A stretch of 64,000 nt of DNA from Triglochin maritima. Its lineage: Eukaryota > Streptophyta > Magnoliopsida > Alismatales > Juncaginaceae. Both the position numbers and the translations under genes were made by a program. Every line of letters starts with the position of its first letter. The stretch's first letter is position 1. The stretch covers positions 1,314,501 through 1,378,500 of the forward strand of contig OY821790.1 of assembly GCA_963682175.1 (NCBI GenBank), in the 5' to 3' direction. Of the stretch, positions 10,789-22,883 are shown piece by piece. The notes beneath the pieces are model-generated. The model was not told where the DNA came from, searched no databases, and saw only the letters and a list, made by a program, of their open reading frames with translations.

Positions 10789-12725
10789 TGAAGGGAACGT
10801 GTTCTAAAAGTTTTACTTTTAAATGTCAATTATTATGAACTGAATGACAAAATCATTTTGTTCCTTGTTTATGTTATTCGTCTTTTAGAAGTGTTAAGGA
10901 AGAGACTCTTGGTCCTTAACCGTAGAGCTCTAAAAGATATTGGTTTACATAAAACAAAAGATATTCGCAATCATGGTAATTAACATGAGACATTAATTAT
11001 CGAGTTAAGATTGTCGTGTTGGTCATAGATCATTGTAGCTCTACAAGTGAGTGACAACACGGGTACGCAAAAGAGGAAAATATTACTTTTGTATACTGAA
11101 TAGACCTAATAAGTAAAATATTATAGAAATGTGTTTCTGTGTAATTAATATTTTACTGTGTCCTTGGTCCTTTGATATGAGACTTATATCCTATCACTTA
11201 AGAATTGCTAAATTAGACTAGTGTCTTGAGTTATCGATGAGTGTAGTGTAAAGGCATTAGTTGGTTAAGTATGACTTTCGTCGGAGAAGATAGCTAGTCA
11301 AAAGATTATCATTGCCCCTCTTAATTGAGTGATGATATTAGTGGGCCCCTTAATAAAGCAAAGTTATAATGTGCACAATGTGATTTGAGTTAAGTCACAT
11401 ATTCGTAACTAGCTTAAAGAGATCAAGAAATGAATACTAATACAAAGATGACACAATACTACTTTGTGTGTATTCTTAATATCATAAGGCAAGGGAAGGA
11501 CACAAGTGGTGCACTCCACCACTAAATGGATCGGGTTTTGGTTCGAGTGGAATTAAGCCATCTAACTAATTGGGAGCTATAATGTGTAGCTAGATACCGC
11601 TTATAGCTTGTGATATTAAGCTCTTAATATCACTGCCAACTTAGTTTAGATCCTCCCATAGGTCACACTACAAAACTGGGAAACAACAAATAGGGATTTT
11701 GAGTTCATAAGGTGTGTCGGGTTTCATGTAGAAAATATGACACATGTGGTGAACAAGCAAAATCAAAATTATGTTGTGATTAATGACATAATTAGAATTA
11801 GGGCTGTCAATCGTGTCGTGTCGTGTGCTAATCGTGTCGTGTCAACTCCTATATATAAGCTCTAGGTGTTGCGCCGTATCCGACCCATTTAATAATCGTG
11901 TTGCTAAATTTCTGCCGTATCCAACCCATTTATAATCGTGTTGCCATATCCAACCCATTTATACCCAATTATTAAACGGGTTACTTCGTGTACACGTTTA
12001 ACACCGCTACCGTTTACACCATTTAACACACAATTAACACACGATTATCCACTCGTTCAGAGTTCGAACCTCAAAGTTTCAAATCACTCATATATATATT
12101 TGGTAAAATTATAAATATGGCATTCAGTTCTTAGAATTTGTTTATTATAATTTATAAACTTATATATTACTTATAGGCTTGTCGGTATTAATCGTGTATT
12201 AATCGTGTCGTATTCGTAATCGTGTGCCTAATTACCCAATTACTTATCGTGGTTTATCGTGTCTTAATCGTGTTAATCATTTTTGCAGCAGAAATCCATA
12301 TCCAACCCATTTAATAATCGTGTTGCCGTATCCAACCCATTTATTAATCGTGTTCAAATTCTCAATCCATATCCGCTAATTTCGTGTCGTTTTCGTGTCG
12401 TGTTATCGTGTTTCGTGTAAAATTGACAGCCCTGATTAGAATCTAAATTAAATTCATATGTGATGTAAATATTATGGGGTGTAATGATTTATCATTACAT
12501 AGGATAATATATTACATAAGTTGTGAACTTACTACTAATCCTGAAATGTCAAATTTTGTAGGGGTTAGACCGAAATTTGACGAGTCTGCAGTACTGTGCA
12601 AAAACAGTTGACCGCTAAACCGTAAACGGTCGACCGAATGTGGCACGGTCGACCGAAATGTTGCATGGTCGACCGGATGTGTCTCGATCGCTACAGGAAT
12701 TTCTTCTGTTCGTTTTTGGTCGACC
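10789..12725 (+). repeat. 5' LTR of A2, 3'-truncated and carrying a hAT insert
   Basis: It matches the 3' LTR from TGAAGGG up to the GGTCGACC that corresponds to 17867, then jumps into gag. The TATA box, R and U5 parts are gone. Without the 636-bp hAT insert and its duplicated 8 bp, about 1293 bp of LTR remain. Four exact GGTCGACC palindromes remain at 12628-12724. Confidence 0.92.
11799..12434. mobile_element. Non-autonomous hAT element (636 bp)
   Basis: Terminal inverted repeats are TAGGGCTGTCAAT on the left and CAGGGCTGTCAAT on the right (reverse complement), flanked by a perfect 8-bp target duplication ATTAGAAT (11791-11798 and 12435-12442). The uninterrupted site is visible in the other LTR near 17578. 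The interior is made of degenerate repeats of AATCGTGTTGCCGTATCC and CGTGTCGTGT, typical of hAT subterminal regions. It has no transposase. Confidence 0.96.
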
Positions 12726-15700
12726 ATGCAACCATCGCACTCACGAGGTGCCATATGGCGGAGGGGAACATCGGTATCCATGCATTTTCTCACGATGCAA
12801 GGGTACCTTGAGAAGTTGGCAAAGCTCACTTCACCAATGCCCGAGGACATTGCTGAAGATTTGATTCTTGGCTCTGTAGCCCCGTCCTTTAAGGAATTTG
12901 TGATGCACTACCACGTGCGTGAAAAAGGGGTGAGTCTTGAGGAGCTGCACAACGCTCTCAAAACTGCTGAAGTTGACATGGGCAAGGGTAGGGACAAGCA
13001 TGCCATTGCCGTCCATGGGAGGAGCCAAAAGATTGGTAAAGGAAATGACAAATCTACCAAAAGTGGTTCAATCAAGAGCAAGGGAGTAGGAGGTGCTCGT
13101 GCGAGTGCCTTAAGGGGGAAATCTCAGAAATCTCCAACTCCCAATACGGAGTGCTTTCACTGCGGTGAAAAAGGACACATCCGACCAAATTGCCCCAAGT
13201 ACAAGGAAGACCTTGACAACGGAGTGATCGAACGTCGGCGCCTCAAAAAGGCCAAAAGTATATTTGTTATTGAAATAAATTTAGCCACCTCTGTCCAGGA
13301 TTGGGTAATTGATACTGGATCTTGTGCTCACATAGTTTGTAATGTGCAGCTACTCATGGATAGGAAGGAACTCGTGAGGAACGAAGTAGAATTGAAGGTT
13401 GGAAATGGTGCGAGCATTTCTGCGATTGCACAAGGTTCTGTGGTGCTTCAATTATGTAGTGGTTTAAATTTATGTCTAAAGAATGTTTATTATGTGCCTT
13501 CGATTAGCAAGAACATTATTTCTGTATCATGTTTATATATGGATAATTTCAATATAAATAATTCAAATTCTTGCTTGTCTATATCGAAGAATGGTGTTTT
13601 CTATGCAAATGCATTCATAAGGAATGGTCTCTATTTGCTTGAATTGAATAATAAACAAATCTTGAATATCAATAACAAAAGACTTAAGACCTCTCACGAG
13701 AACGATACTCTCTTGTGGCACTATCGTCTTGGTCACATAAATGAAAAACGCATCAAGAAATTGCAAGAAGCTAACCTTCTTGGTCTACTTGATTTTAAAT
13801 CATTGGAGACGTGCCAACCATGTTTAATGGGAAAAATGACCAAAAAAGCCTTTCAAGAAGAAAGGTCCAAGGGCGAGTGCCTTGTTGGATTTGATACATT
13901 CCGATGTATGTGGTCCAATGAGTATAGTGCACGAGATGGTTTCAGGCACTTCATTACATTCATGGATGATTATAGTCGTTATGGCTATGTTTATCTAATG
14001 AGAAACAAAAGTGAATCCTTTGGCAAGTTCAAAGAATTCAAGAATGAAGTAGAGAACCAACTCGACAAGAAAATCAAGTCTCTACGAACGGATCGTGGAG
14101 GTGAGTAGAATTTGACTCATACCTAAAGGAGTTTGGTATTGTACCTCAACTCACCCCTCCCGGTACACCTCAGTGGAATGGGGTATCCGAAAGGAGGAAT
14201 ATGACATTGCTCGACATGGTTCGCTCAATGATGAGTCATGCGGAATTACCTCTTTACTTTTGGAGTTATGCACTACAAACTGCGGCTTACACACTAAATA
14301 ATGTTCTATCCAAATCCGTAGAGAAAACGCCTTATGAACTATGGAGTGGTAAAACACTCAAGCTCAATTTTCTAAAGATTTGGGGTTGTGAGGCTTACGT
14401 CAAGAAATTGATGTCGACCAAACTTTAACCAAAAGCGGATAAGTGCTTCTTTATTGGTTATCCTCATGAAACAAGAGGATACTACTTTTGACATATCACA
14501 TCCAATCAAGTGATTGTAGAGAGGGATGCCACATTTCTAGAGAAGGAATTTCTGGAAAGAGTAAAAGGTAGTGGGAGTAGGGTTGTGCTTGAGGAAACTC
14601 AAGATACTCTACAAGATCATGACATGAATGATGACATTCAAGATTATGAAGGCCCAACCGAGATTCCTTTGGTTAGTGGGAGCGTGAGTGAGAGACCCTC
14701 GCAAGAAATTGTGAGAGAATCTCAATCATCCCCACCTAGTGTACGTTCAAGAGTTGAACGTGAACCCACTCCTCAAGAAATTGTGGAAGAAGTTCGAGAG
14801 ACACTAGAAGAACCAAAAGAACTAAGAAGGTCAACGAGGGAAAGGAAGAAACCCGATTTGTATCTGGGACTTCATGAAATCATGGTACTTGATACCAATG
14901 ATCCCTTGACCTTTCAAGAAGCAATGGAAAGGGAAGACTCCAAATTATGGCTTATGGCCATGGAATCCGAAATAGAATCCATGTATGATAATCAAGTGTG
15001 GAACTTGGTTGAGCTTCCTCAAGGGAAAAAAGTCATTCAAAATAAATGGGTTTTAAAGAGGAAGATGGACATGGATAGGAACTTGACAACCTACAAAGCG
15101 AGGCTTGTAGCAAAGGGTTTCACTCAAGTTCAAGAAATTGACTACGATGAAACTTTTTCACCGGTTGCCATGTTCAAGTCTATTCGGATAATGCTCGCTA
15201 TTGCTGCATTTCATGATTATGAAATATGGCAAATGGATGTCAAAACGGTGTTCCTTAATGGGAACTTGGAGGAGGATGTGTACATGGTACAGCCTCAAGG
15301 TTTTGAAGATCCAAAGTATAGCGAGAAAGTATGCAAGCTTCAAAGATCCATTTATGGATTGAAGCAAGCATCAAGGAGTTGGAACAAACGCTTTGACGAG
15401 GAAGTGAAGAAGCTTCACTTCATTCAAAGTAAGGAAGAACCTTGTATATACAAGAAGGTTAGTGGGAGCCATGTAGTATTCCTAATCTTATATGTCGATG
15501 ACATATTGCTTATGGGCAATCATATTCCTTTGCTTGAGCAAACAAGAAGTCATTGAAATCTTCATTTTCAATGAAAGATATGGGTGAGGCTCAATACATC
15601 TTGGGAATCAAGATATATTGAGATCGATCCCGTAGACTCATTGGCCTCCGTCAACGTACATACATTGACAATGTCTTAGAAAGGTTCAAGATGAACAACT

Positions 15701-16483
15701 CCAAAAAGGGAAGTGTGCCAATGAGTATGGGTGTGCAACTCAAGAAGTCTCAACGTGTGCAATCACGTAAGGACTTAGAGTAATGAAGGATGTCCCTTAT
15801 GCTTCGGCAATTGGGTCGATCATGTACGTGATGACTTGCACAAGACCCGATGTCTCGTATGCTCTAAGCGTGACAAGTCGTCACCAATCCAACGCAGGTC
15901 CTTACTACTGGACTACGGTCAAGAATATCCTGAAGTACCTTAACCGGACTAAGGATAAGATTCTTGTTTATGGAGGACAAATGGAGTTGATAGCCGAGGG
16001 TTACTCGGATGCGAGTTTCATGAGTGATCCAGATGATAGAAGGTCACAATCAGGATACGTCTTTCTTCTGAATGGTGAAGCTGTGAGTTGGCGTAGTTGG
16101 AAGCAAAACACTACGGCCGACTCAACCACTGCTTCCGAAGTAATGGCTGTCGCTGAAGCGAGCAAGGAAGGAGTGTGGATTAAGAAGTTCCTTGAAGAGC
16201 TTGGAGTGAGTAGTTCCCTCGAGCGAGGGACCAGTAGAACTATTTTGCGATAATAATGCATCTATCTCGCAAATCAAGGATCCCAAATCACACCACAAAG
16301 TGAAGTACATGGATCGTAAGTACTTCGTGATGCGTGACTTCATGGACGAAGGCAAAATAAATCTTTTATGAGTGGACACCAAAAGCAACACAGCTGATCC
16401 ATTCACAAAACCCTTATCCCAAGCCAAGGGCGAAATGCATTTCGAGTCCATGGGATTGAGGAACCACGTAGATTGGCTTGATG
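12726..16483 (+). pseudogene. copia A2 gag-pol, multiple stops and frameshifts
   Basis: The first open block (to a TAG at 14106-14108) has UBN2-type Gag, the CCHC knuckle CFHCGEKGHIRPNC, a protease with DTGS, GAG-pre-integrase and the integrase N-terminal half. Further blocks carry the integrase C-terminus (14109-14428), reverse transcriptase (14510-15556, with YVDDILL), and RNase H (15783-16253 and on to 16483). Breaks include the stop at 14108, a stop at 14428, stops near 14490, and frame loss between 15556 and 15783. The order integrase before reverse transcriptase is that of Ty1/copia. The motifs suggest a Tork/TAR/Angela-like lineage, but I did not resolve which. Confidence 0.93.
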
Positions 16484-16572
16484 ATTGATATGTAATGGGG
16501 TTTACCCTAGTTATTATTGTTTTATACATTGAGTATGTATGTGAAAGAAAACTTTAATAACAAGTGAGAGAT

Positions 16573-18624
16573 TGAAGGGAATGTGTTCTAAACGTTTTAC
16601 TTTTAAATGTCAATTATTACGAATTGAATGAGAAATCATTTTGTTCCTTGTTTATGTTATTCGTCTTTTAGAAGTGTTAAGGAAGAGACTCTTGGTCCTT
16701 AACCGTAGAGCTCTAAAAGATATTGGTTTACATAAAACAAAAGATATTCGCAATCATGGTAATTAACACGGGACATTAATTATCGAGTTAAGATTGTCGT
16801 GTTGGTCATAGATCATTGTAGCTCTACAAGTGAGTGACAACACGGGTACACAAAAGAGTAAAATATTACTTTTGTATACTGAATAATAGACCTAATAAGT
16901 AAAATATTATAGAAATGTGTTTCTGTGTAATTAATATTTTACTGTGTCCTTGGTCCTTTGATATGAGACTTATATCCTATCACTTAAGAATTGCTAAATT
17001 AGACTAGTGTCTTGAGTTATCGATGAGTGTAGTGTAAAAGCATTAGTTGGTTAAGTATGACTTTCGTCGGAGAAGATAGCTAGTCAAAAGATTATCATTG
17101 CCCCTCTTAATTGAGTGATGATATTAGTGGGCCCCTCGATAAAGCAAAGTTATAATGTGCACAATGTGATTTGAGTTAAGTCACATATTCGTAACTAGCT
17201 TAAAGAGATCAAGAAATGAATACTAATACAAAGATGACACAATACTACTTTGTGTGTATTCTTAATATCATGAGGCAAGGGAAGGACACAAGTGGTGCAC
17301 TCCATCACTAAATGGATCGGGTTTTGGTTCGAGTGGAATTAAGTCATCTAACTAATTGGGAGCTATAATGTGTAGCTAGATACCGCTTATAGCTTGTGAT
17401 ATTAAGCTCTTAATATCACTGCCAACTTAGTTTAGATCCTCCCATAGGTCACACTACAAAACTGGGAAACAACAAATAGGGATTTTGAGTTCATAAGGTG
17501 TGTCGGGTTTCATGTAGAAAATATGACACATGTGGTGAACAAGCAAAATCAAAATTATGTTGTGATTAATGACATAATTAGAATCTAAATTAAATTCATA
17601 TGTGATGTAAATATTATGGGGTGTAATGATTTATCATTACATAGAATAATATATTACATAAGTTGTGAACTTACTACTAATCCTGAAATGTCAAATTTTG
17701 TAGGGGTTAAACCGAAATTTGATGAGTCTGCAGTACTGTGAAAAAACGGTCGACCGCTAAACCGTAAACGGTCGTCCGAATGTGGCACGGTCGACCGAAA
17801 TGTTGCATGGTCGACCGGATGTGTCTCGATCGCTACAGGAATTTCGTCTGTTCGTTTTCGGTCGACCGAACATTGCGATGAAATATTTTTTGTTGCGCAC
17901 GGTCGACCGAGTTCATGAACGGTCGACCGAAACTTGGTCTAAACGGTCGACCGAGCCTCCAACACGGTCGACCGATTCAGACGGTTACTGCAGAATTAAT
18001 TTAAGAATTAATTAGATCATGCATGGAATGTATCCATAACTGATTTAATTCGTGGCTAAGATTATTTGTTAGCAAATAATGGATGGTTAGATGGAAGTTT
18101 GCATGAAATCATGGGCAAGAGGTTGCACATGAATAAGTAATTTGGAGAGAACTTATAAATACAAGTTTATCTCATTACCTCATTAATTAATTCATTATCT
18201 TCTTGTGCAAACTTCTCTCTCCATAATTCTCCACGAAATTTCCTTAATTCTTAAGTTTAGTTTTAGTTTTTCAGAGATCTTCTTCTCAAGGGAACTAAAG
18301 AGGGGTTAGTAGTTAGATTCTAAACCCTATTGGAGATTGAGAGACTAGCTCTTCTCTCTCCGGTTTTGTTTAGAGTTTGGTGAATACTCGGAGGCATCCG
18401 GCGCAGCAACAAACATCCTCAACGTCTCCGGATCATCAAGAAGTTTTAGAGAACTTCTAGGTATGAATTTCGGAGCTCATGTTTGTTTTAATAAAGTTTT
18501 TAAAACTAGTTATTGAAACAAACCGATACGTGCATGAAACAAATCATAGAAAAATTGTAATTTATCCTTATTGTGCATAAAAATTCGAAAAATATATACG
18601 TATAATTAAATTAGAAATCCTACA
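16573..18624 (+). repeat. 3' LTR of A2 (2052 bp), complete
   Basis: It starts TGAAGGGAATG after a weak purine tract (AAGTGAGAGAT) and ends AATCCTACA, next to CAAAC. CGGTCGACCG-type palindromes begin at 17747, 17788, 17808 (as TGGTCGACCG), 17859, 17900, 17920, 17944 and 17965, with one decayed copy at 17769. A TATA box (TATAAAT) follows at 18154-18160. The layout places the palindromes in the U3 promoter region. Confidence 0.95.
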
Positions 18625-18629
18625 CAAAC

Positions 18630-19951
18630 AACCATCAAAAAATATTTAAATAAAAAAATGTGACCGCAAGTGTTGTTAGCAACTACTTACTAATTTACCT
18701 ACTAATGATGTGTTATCTTCTATTCTTCTTCCTCTATCTTCCATATATCTAGTACTAGATGTCCGCTTCAGTACTTACATATAATGATGATTCTCCAAGA
18801 AAAAATAGACCTGGTCCTAACAATCATGATTCCTCAACCAATCATTTTCTTAATAATTGTTAACGTGTTGATCTGGCGATTTGACACAATCCATGTGGAT
18901 TTACTAAACTTGTCTAAACAACAAAAGTGGGTTGTTCATGTGCTCACACTTGGTTTTGTTTACTTGTTTGACACTAACTTGATGTGGTATATATGGCCGT
19001 ACAAGACATCTTATCGTCCACCGTGATTGGTTTGGATTCTTTACTTTTCTTATGAAAAATATATATTTAAAAATGTCCTAAACTTGAATTATAACTATTA
19101 ATAACATAAGAATAAGAATAAATAGCTATTAAACTAAATCTATTTATTGGCGTTTGATATTTTTGATGAAATAATTGGAGGGTTAAGAAAAATTTGTAAG
19201 ACGGGTTAAACTAAAAATTGACATGAGCAAGGGATTGAAGAAACAAAAGTTGATGGAAAAGTTAAAAGAAAACAAAGAACATTAGGTGTGGGTTTTTCAT
19301 AACTCCTCCTTCTTAACAAAAACATGATTTATAAGTTATTGATGAAGAAAAGATAAGGTGTGGTTTCACAATATTTTTTCATATGTAGTCCTACATAAAT
19401 TTGTATACTTGTTAGCTCCTAATAATTCAAATATTATACATATATACCCTACATTCATCCTCCATAGTCCATATGCATACTCTTCCCTATATATTCTCAT
19501 AGGCGTTTGATTTTATTGTCTTAGCTATTTAATTTCGTTTCACTTGTAATAAACCAGTCATCGATTGGAGATAATTTAGTTGCTGGAACGTGTGTCAAAA
19601 CACAATATAGTTGTTACATGAAGTTTACAATTTTTTCTTCTGTTATATAATTTTATCCAGAATTTTATTGTGTGTTTGGGTATGAGATAAATGACGAGAA
19701 AAGAAAATATCAACGGAGAGAAAGTAACATTTCTCTTATTTGGATAAGAGTTTTAAGAAAGGAAAATGAGAGAAATGAATAGAAAGTCACCTGCACAAAT
19801 TAGTGTTTCACTTTCTCACCGAAGGAAAGAGAAATGAAAAGAAAGTTGTTACACGTCTAATCGTTCAAAAATACCCTACAATAATATAAAGAGATTAATA
19901 CACCTAGGTACTTATTACGTACTTTGTTCTCTCCAATTCTTTTGCGAATAA
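18630..19951. other. No gene recognised (about 1.3 kb)
   Basis: AT-rich sequence to the right of A2. The only longer open frame (18784-19026, 80 codons) matches no family I know and has no supporting features. It includes purine-rich stretches near 19680-19850 (AGAAAGTAAC, GAGAAATGAA) but no defined repeat that I could delimit. Confidence 0.4.
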
Positions 19952-20644
19952 CTATTTTTTTCTGATTTTTACTTAAAACGGTCGTCTAATTATCATTTTA
20001 CCATTCACAATTTATTAAATACTCATTTCGTCACGTCTCTTGAACTAGTATTTTTGTCTAAGTTTTCATCACTTTTTACCATTACCAACATCACGAAAAT
20101 GTCTGACGAAGCGTCTGCATCAAGCGAATTTAATTTTTTTTGGACGAGGCGTCTGTTGCATACGCCAGTCCAAAAAAAATTCTTAAATTTAAACGGTATG
20201 TTATCTCAAATTATTTCAGGTTCCGTTGCAAGATTTCGGTGGTAACGGGTTGGAATCCACACCATTAATACCGAAAATCTTGGAACGAAACCTGAAATAA
20301 TTTGAGATAACACATTATATAATTTTAAGATTTTTATTAAAAAAATAGGGGCGTCTAAGCCAGACATCACCCCCAATTGGGTAGCGGCTCCTGCGGACGC
20401 CTACCCCAAAAATGGTTTTTTAAAACTTGAAATAAATGAGACATGTTACCAGATTCGAGTGCACCAGGACGTCCGCTGACTCATTTTCTGGCCTCCGAGA
20501 TATTTGTTTTTTATGATTATGAGAGGAAGATGAAGAGATAGTGGTGGTAGGAGAGTGAAATGAAGAGATATATAAGTAGAAATGAGAGAATGTCAAAATA
20601 GTAATTCGTACAGACGATTTATGTAGTTTTCAAACGATATTTAG
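19952..20644. mobile_element. Foldback/MITE element, same family as 48441-48718
   Basis: The right end read in reverse (CTAAATATCG...) matches the left end of the element at 48441 (CTAAATGTCG...) and imperfectly matches this element's own left end (CTATTTTTT...). Both copies contain CATTTCGTCACGTCTCTT or CATTTTGTCACGTCTCTT. The inside folds into at least two hairpins: 20127-20145 with 20168-20190, and 20199-20244 with 20269-20312. No transposase is present. The superfamily is unassigned. Confidence 0.62.
20199..20312. repeat. Strong 44-46 bp inverted repeat (hairpin), 24-base loop
   Basis: The left arm 20199-20244 and right arm 20269-20312 pair almost throughout (TGTTATCTCAAATTATTTCA against TGAAATAATTTGAGATAACA and onward to the CGGTGGTA/TACCG end). 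If transcribed it would form a long near-perfect stem like those processed into small RNAs. It lies inside a foldback transposon, so that origin is the simplest explanation. Confidence 0.8.
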
Positions 20645-20689
20645 CAATTCATATTCTTTTCTCTCGTTTGTATCCAACGTTGTTTCTAC

Positions 20690-21241
20690 TAGAACTGTAA
20701 ATAGGTTGGGTAAAAACCGTTTAATCGTCCTAATCGAACCGACGGGTAGGGTCACGGGTTGTAAAAATCATAACCGTTTAATAAATGGACGGATAAGGTT
20801 ACATGATTTAACCCACCCGTTTAACTGCGAAGAATAATGAATATATATAATATTTTGTTATATATACTATATAAATATAATTGTTTGTATTATTATTGTC
20901 ATTATGTGGATGTTTGATATTGTTTTATATGAATTTGTGGATGTTTAGATTATGAATTTTCGGATGTTTTGATTATAAAATTATGGATGTATATGATGTT
21001 TTTAACAAGTTTGACAAGTTTTTATCCATTTAACAATTTACTCATTTCTTATATCGATTTTAGTATCTATTAAATTTTAACCATTTAACTGCCAAATACC
21101 GTTTAATTAAATTAAACGGGTAGGTTCATGGGTAGAGGTAAAAATAAACGGTTTCAAACTGAACCGCGAACCGTTTAATTAGGCGGGTATGATCATGGGT
21201 ACGTCCTGTAACCGCCCACAAACTGCCCATTTACAAGCCTA
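20690..21241. mobile_element. Non-autonomous hAT element (about 552 bp)
   Basis: The left end TAGAACTGTAAAT and the right end in reverse TAGGCTTGTAAAT form imperfect terminal repeats. They are flanked by 8-bp target duplications differing at one base (GTTTCTAC, 20682-20689; GTTTCTTC, 21242-21249). The interior has many AACCGTTTAAT and GGGTAGGTTCATGGG variants. No coding capacity. Confidence 0.85.
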
Positions 21242-21249
21242 GTTTCTTC

Positions 21250-22709
21250 GCTTCCATTGCTGAAGTTATGACATGTACCATATTTTACTGTTTCTCTGTC
21301 CCAGATGACAGTTTTTCAACTTCTAACTCAAGAATCATGAATGGTCAATATATAATGTCTTTGGCAAGCACATCTAAAGCAAATTCTCCAAGGAAAGTGT
21401 GGAAAATACTTTTGTTCACGAACATTCCTTTAGTTTGGGTTGTATAGTTTGTACTTACATGAGTGTTTCTTTGAGCAAATGTAGACTCAAAAGTGGGTGC
21501 AAATTAAGTGCAAACAACTCCTTTCTCCTATTAATAAAGGGTAATGCATTTTACTTTGAATCTTTCTTTTAAAGTTGTTTACATCAGTACTCTTGATTTT
21601 CGTCATCTTAATGAAATTTTAGGGTAAATTATACTTTGACTCCCTCAACTATATAATTCTATTTTGCTTTTGCTTCATGAACTATAAAAGGTAATACCTT
21701 ACCCCCTCCAGCTATGATGATGTTTCAATTCGGTCAAATCCTTTAAAAAAAGTAAAGGAAATGGTTATTTTTTTACATGAAATTGCAATTTATATATCCA
21801 TTATCAAAATTTATATTTACTATTCCTTTTACCCTGGTCTGTAGACATACAATATGCACTTTAGAATAGTCTAAATTGTAAAGTGAAATATATAAAATAA
21901 CAATTTTACCTTTATTGTAAAGATTTATAAAATAGCTTGAAGTGATATTGAAGTTTACCTAACACACACTTTTATAGTTCAACCTTTGACAAAGTACTTC
22001 AACAAATGTGCTCCAAGACTCCAACTCTAGTTTGAAATCCCCTACCTTCGTTTCCATGTTTTCATGTTATTATTGTAATTCGATAAGGCATGTAATTTTT
22101 TTTTTCTATTGTAGGGCGAATTGAGGGTTTAATAATAATAGCCTGAGAATTTAGGGTTTCTGCAAAAAAATCATTAGAAATAAAAAGTATATAATAATTA
22201 CATAAAAAGGGAGCATATTGATGTACAAGCCGTCCTTGCAATGGTTACTACAAGATTTCCAAAAGCATCTTGGAATAATAATAATATTATACTTAATATA
22301 TAAAGTCCGAAGTAGAGAAAGAAAGAAAGAAACATGGACAAGAACATAATTAGAATTTTATTAGTGATATGCATCTTACCGACTACAATAATTAGGACTC
22401 TTTCACATGAATGCCCTTTTTAAAGGAAGACTTTTGGTATGCAATTTTGAATTCTTTTCCGTAGCTTCTACATCCTACATGGAAACGAAGCAAAAATTTG
22501 GACTCACATTCTCTAATCTCAAATTTTCCAATCCATGTTAATCAAGGACACAGAACCAAAGGGTCTGAAGCAAAAATAGCTAATCTTATGTGGCATATAA
22601 GCAAAATGAACCATTAAATATAAGAATTGCAATATAACACAACTCTAAGATTCCATCCTGTAAGAGTGCCTTAATCTACACGGATCTCTTAGACAAGACT
22701 TCTATTTAA
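21250..22709. other. Upstream region of the NAC gene
   Basis: No gene recognised. At about 21610-21740 there is a transposon-arm-like stretch (AAATTATACTTTGACTCCCTCAACT), resembling the arm of the foldback at 38591-39105. A short GAAA repeat is at 22318-22330. A TATA-like TCTATTTAAAT at 22700 precedes the NAC start by about 180 bp and may be its core promoter. Confidence 0.4.
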
Positions 22710-22883
22710 ATGGGACTCTTTCCCTCTCCATTCTTCTTTCCTAATAATCATACCCTCTCATCAACCAAATCCATCCCATTATCCTCATTCTTCTTTTCTC
22801 TTTGTTCTTTCTCGAGATTTCTTTGTTCTTCTTGGTTTAAATTTGATTGTGTTGTTGAAGTTGAAGTTTTGATAATCAAACTT

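Larger units (their letters stand above)
10789..18624 (+). mobile_element. Ty1/copia retrotransposon A2, full span, defective
   Basis: The element starts TGAAGGGAACGTG and ends AATCCTACA. It is flanked by the 5-bp target duplication CAAAC (10784-10788 and 18625-18629), so this is one genuine insertion. Inside are a 5' LTR remnant (10789-12725) holding a hAT element, a degraded gag-pol (12726-16483) and a complete 3' LTR (16573-18624). The end of the 5' LTR, the primer site, leader and gag start are deleted, so it cannot prime reverse transcription. Confidence 0.95.

Noticed and set aside
18784..19026. 80-codon hydrophobic frame
   Set aside because: No family match, no splice or promoter evidence; AT-rich chance frame is likely.
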